Of a stretch of DNA of 64,000 bases, positions 62,122 to 64,000 are shown piece by piece. How positions within the stretch are numbered: the first letter of the stretch is position 1; every line of letters begins with the position of its first letter. The position numbers were made by a program, and so were the translations under genes. Source of the stretch: Euborellia annulipes (lineage: Eukaryota > Arthropoda > Insecta > Dermaptera > Anisolabididae); NCBI GenBank assembly GCA_023213315.1, contig JAKCPI010001999.1, positions 1 through 64,000 of the forward strand, in the 5' to 3' direction. The notes beneath the pieces are model-generated. The model did no database searches and was not told the origin of the DNA. It worked only from the letters and a program-made list of their open reading frames with translations.

Positions 62122-62304
62122 CTGCAAACGACGAGAAAGCCTTCAGGCAAATGGCACCCACTTATCCGACAGATAGCAAATCATCCATATAGTAAACGAG
62201 AACACGCTTAACCTTCGAGTTAAAATAAATGAGTTGGGAGGGAGGGGAGGGGAGGAAAGTTTTGTCAAGTTAGCATCTTAATAAAGGCATCATTTTGAAA
62301 AATT

Positions 62305-62460
62305 ACTAGCCAGGTAAAATAAATTCAGATAAAAATAAAATCTTTATTTGATTGTCGACGTTTCGGACGCCAGTCGCGTCCTTCTTCAGGACAATCGTCG
62401 AAACATCGACAATCAAATAAAGATTTTATTTTTATCTGAATTTATTTTACCTGGCTGCCA
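62305..62460. repeat. Hairpin element, TTTCG/CTTCAG family
   Basis: Arms GCCAGGTAAAATAAATTCAG and CTGAATTTATTTTACCTGGC. Centre GTCGACGTTTCGGACG, CTTCTTCAGGACAATCGTCG. Confidence 0.9.
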
Positions 62461-62809
62461 TCTGCTATCCTTATTAAGTTAAACTGTTAGCCATATTCTT
62501 CATGATTAATTCAATTTTTTAACAAAAATTTCCAAAAAAAAAAAAAAAAAAATATAAATAAATAAATAAAATAACATTGTGTGGTTTTATGAAACTACGA
62601 TGCAAGTGAAACTTTTTTTTACGGATCATAGGCGTTTAACTGAAAATTTTCAGAAAATTATTCAATTAAGGTTATTAAAAGCGCGTTTTTAATCTTAAAC
62701 TTAATAAATGGAAAATGGGAAATCAATAGACGCATGTTAAAAACTGAGAACAATCTTTATTTAGTATTTGAATCATTTTAAATTATTTTAAAAATTATAT
62801 TTTATCAAT

Positions 62810-64000
62810 TTAAAAATTGAATAATTAAATCTCACAATTATTTTTTTATAATTTGTCATATATATTAAATTTCAACTTTCCTATTTTTGTCGTCACGGCT
62901 TGTGACGTCACGCCCTTATAACGCAACATGATGATAGAAGAGCGAAAAAATTTGAGGTCATCCATCTTCAGTTCTTATGAAAATATTGGCAATCTCAAGG
63001 TATACACCATTGAGATGCAGATGCAGATAGAGTATGTTTATATAATTCGCTAATGTCCGTCTGTTTGTCTGTCTGTCACGCTCTATTTAGGCAACTTCCC
63101 GTTGGAATTTCGAAACCAAATTTTTTATTTTTAAAGAGGACATTCTAGGTATTACAGGATCATTATTTTCATCCCGAAATTCCTATAAATTTTTGAGTTA
63201 ATAATTTCGAAAGTTACGATTTCTCCCAGGAAATGTTTAGAGAAATATTTATGTATTCATTGCATTTGTGTATTCTATGAATGTAGACAAATCCTCATTC
63301 AGCCACTGGATTGGAATAGTAATTTAAATTTTTTTTTCATTTGCCGCGGATATTAAAGCATATACAAAATTATATAAAATATCTACAAAGTCCTACGTAT
63401 ATGGGCAAGTCTCAAATGTTCTCATAAGAACTGAGGATGGCACGCATGCATTGTTTACGGTAAATAAAACCGAAACGTTTTCTATTTCCATTCGATCGAT
63501 CATTTGTGCTTGAAGACCTCTATTCCTAGTTTTTATTTGGATTCCCCCCCCCCCCCTTCCCTTTCCTTTCTCGAGAAAATAAATGTAGAATTTCTCTATT
63601 ATGAAATTAGAAACAAAAGAAAATTTTTTTTATTTAATTTTCCGAGATTTTATCAAATTTTTTCAGAAATTTATAAATATTTTATTTTTCTTTATCTGAT
63701 TATCAAACATCCAACTAGTTGAAATAACGAAGATAAAAAAAATTCAAATGCCCTTAATTTGATCTCAATCCCGGGGAGCCTCCTATTTCGTAAATATAAA
63801 TTTTTTTTTTTAAGTGAAACTTTAATTTGATGGCCTCAAATTTTTTCGCTCTTCTAACAGCATGTCGCGTTACAAGCCGTGACGTCAAAGCCCGTAACGC
63901 TGCAAGCCATGACGTTACAAGCTGTGAGGACAAAAATAGGAAAGTTAATATATACGACGAATTATAAAAAAATAATTGTGAGATTTAATTATTAAATTTT
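62810..64000. repeat. Large inverted repeat, runs to window edge
   Basis: 62810-62985 and 63825-64000 are reverse complements in order (AATCTCACAATTATTTTTTT; AACTTTCCTATTTTTGTC; AGAGCGAAAAAATTTGAGG). TGACGTCA-like sites occur in both arms, and the right arm has extra GCAAGCCATGACGTTACAAG units. Further CATCTTCAG and CCGAAACG modules lie inside. The outer right end is not seen. Confidence 0.75.

Overview
The window is animal nuclear DNA, very AT-rich, with short exons in large introns, GT-AG splice sites and dense small transposons. The three recognisable conserved genes and the repeat style suggest an invertebrate, probably an arthropod. That placement is inference; nothing here fixes the species.

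Gene 1 (+ strand, 6101-35736) is a CP2/grainyhead-superfamily transcription factor (TFCP2/UBP1/LBP-1 type, Drosophila gemini). Eleven coding exons can be placed by homology and matching splice phases: an N-terminal acidic or polar part, the CP2 DNA-binding domain, an Asn/Ser-rich linker, a SAM-like domain and a C-terminal oligomerisation domain. The start codon and first exon(s) were not found. The second placed exon carries an apparent one-base frameshift. Intron 10906-29686 is 18.8 kb and contains gene 2 on the opposite strand: a complete seven-exon TIM50-like gene (16622-11972, 339 aa).

From 36 to 54 kb the sequence is mostly repeats. It holds a two-exon THAP zinc-finger gene on the minus strand (42147-41561), apparently broken by a small deletion and flanked by inverted repeats. 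Between about 48.4 and 54.5 kb a chain of splice-site-bounded segments on the + strand suggests an unidentified, perhaps non-coding, transcript. It would converge on gene 3. Gene 3 (minus strand, 62121-54696) is a NEK6/NEK7-type kinase. Its last four coding exons are here, and the ATP-binding lobe lies beyond the right edge or was missed.

Mobile DNA fills the rest. There are Tc1/mariner fold-back elements with degenerate transposase (50960-52184; 58890-60414). TA-flanked MITEs are present, as are four hAT-like or other 8-bp-TSD elements, three SINE families (tRNA-like, 5S-rRNA-like and an unassigned one) and a LINE 3' end. A recurring family of long hairpins carries a paired GTTTCGG / CATCTTCAG module. 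A (CTGT)n-containing repeat family is associated with a TCTGGTGTGAC hairpin. Several insertions are nested and datable relative to one another. I saw no CRISPR array, rRNA operon, intact tRNA gene or bacterial-type operon.
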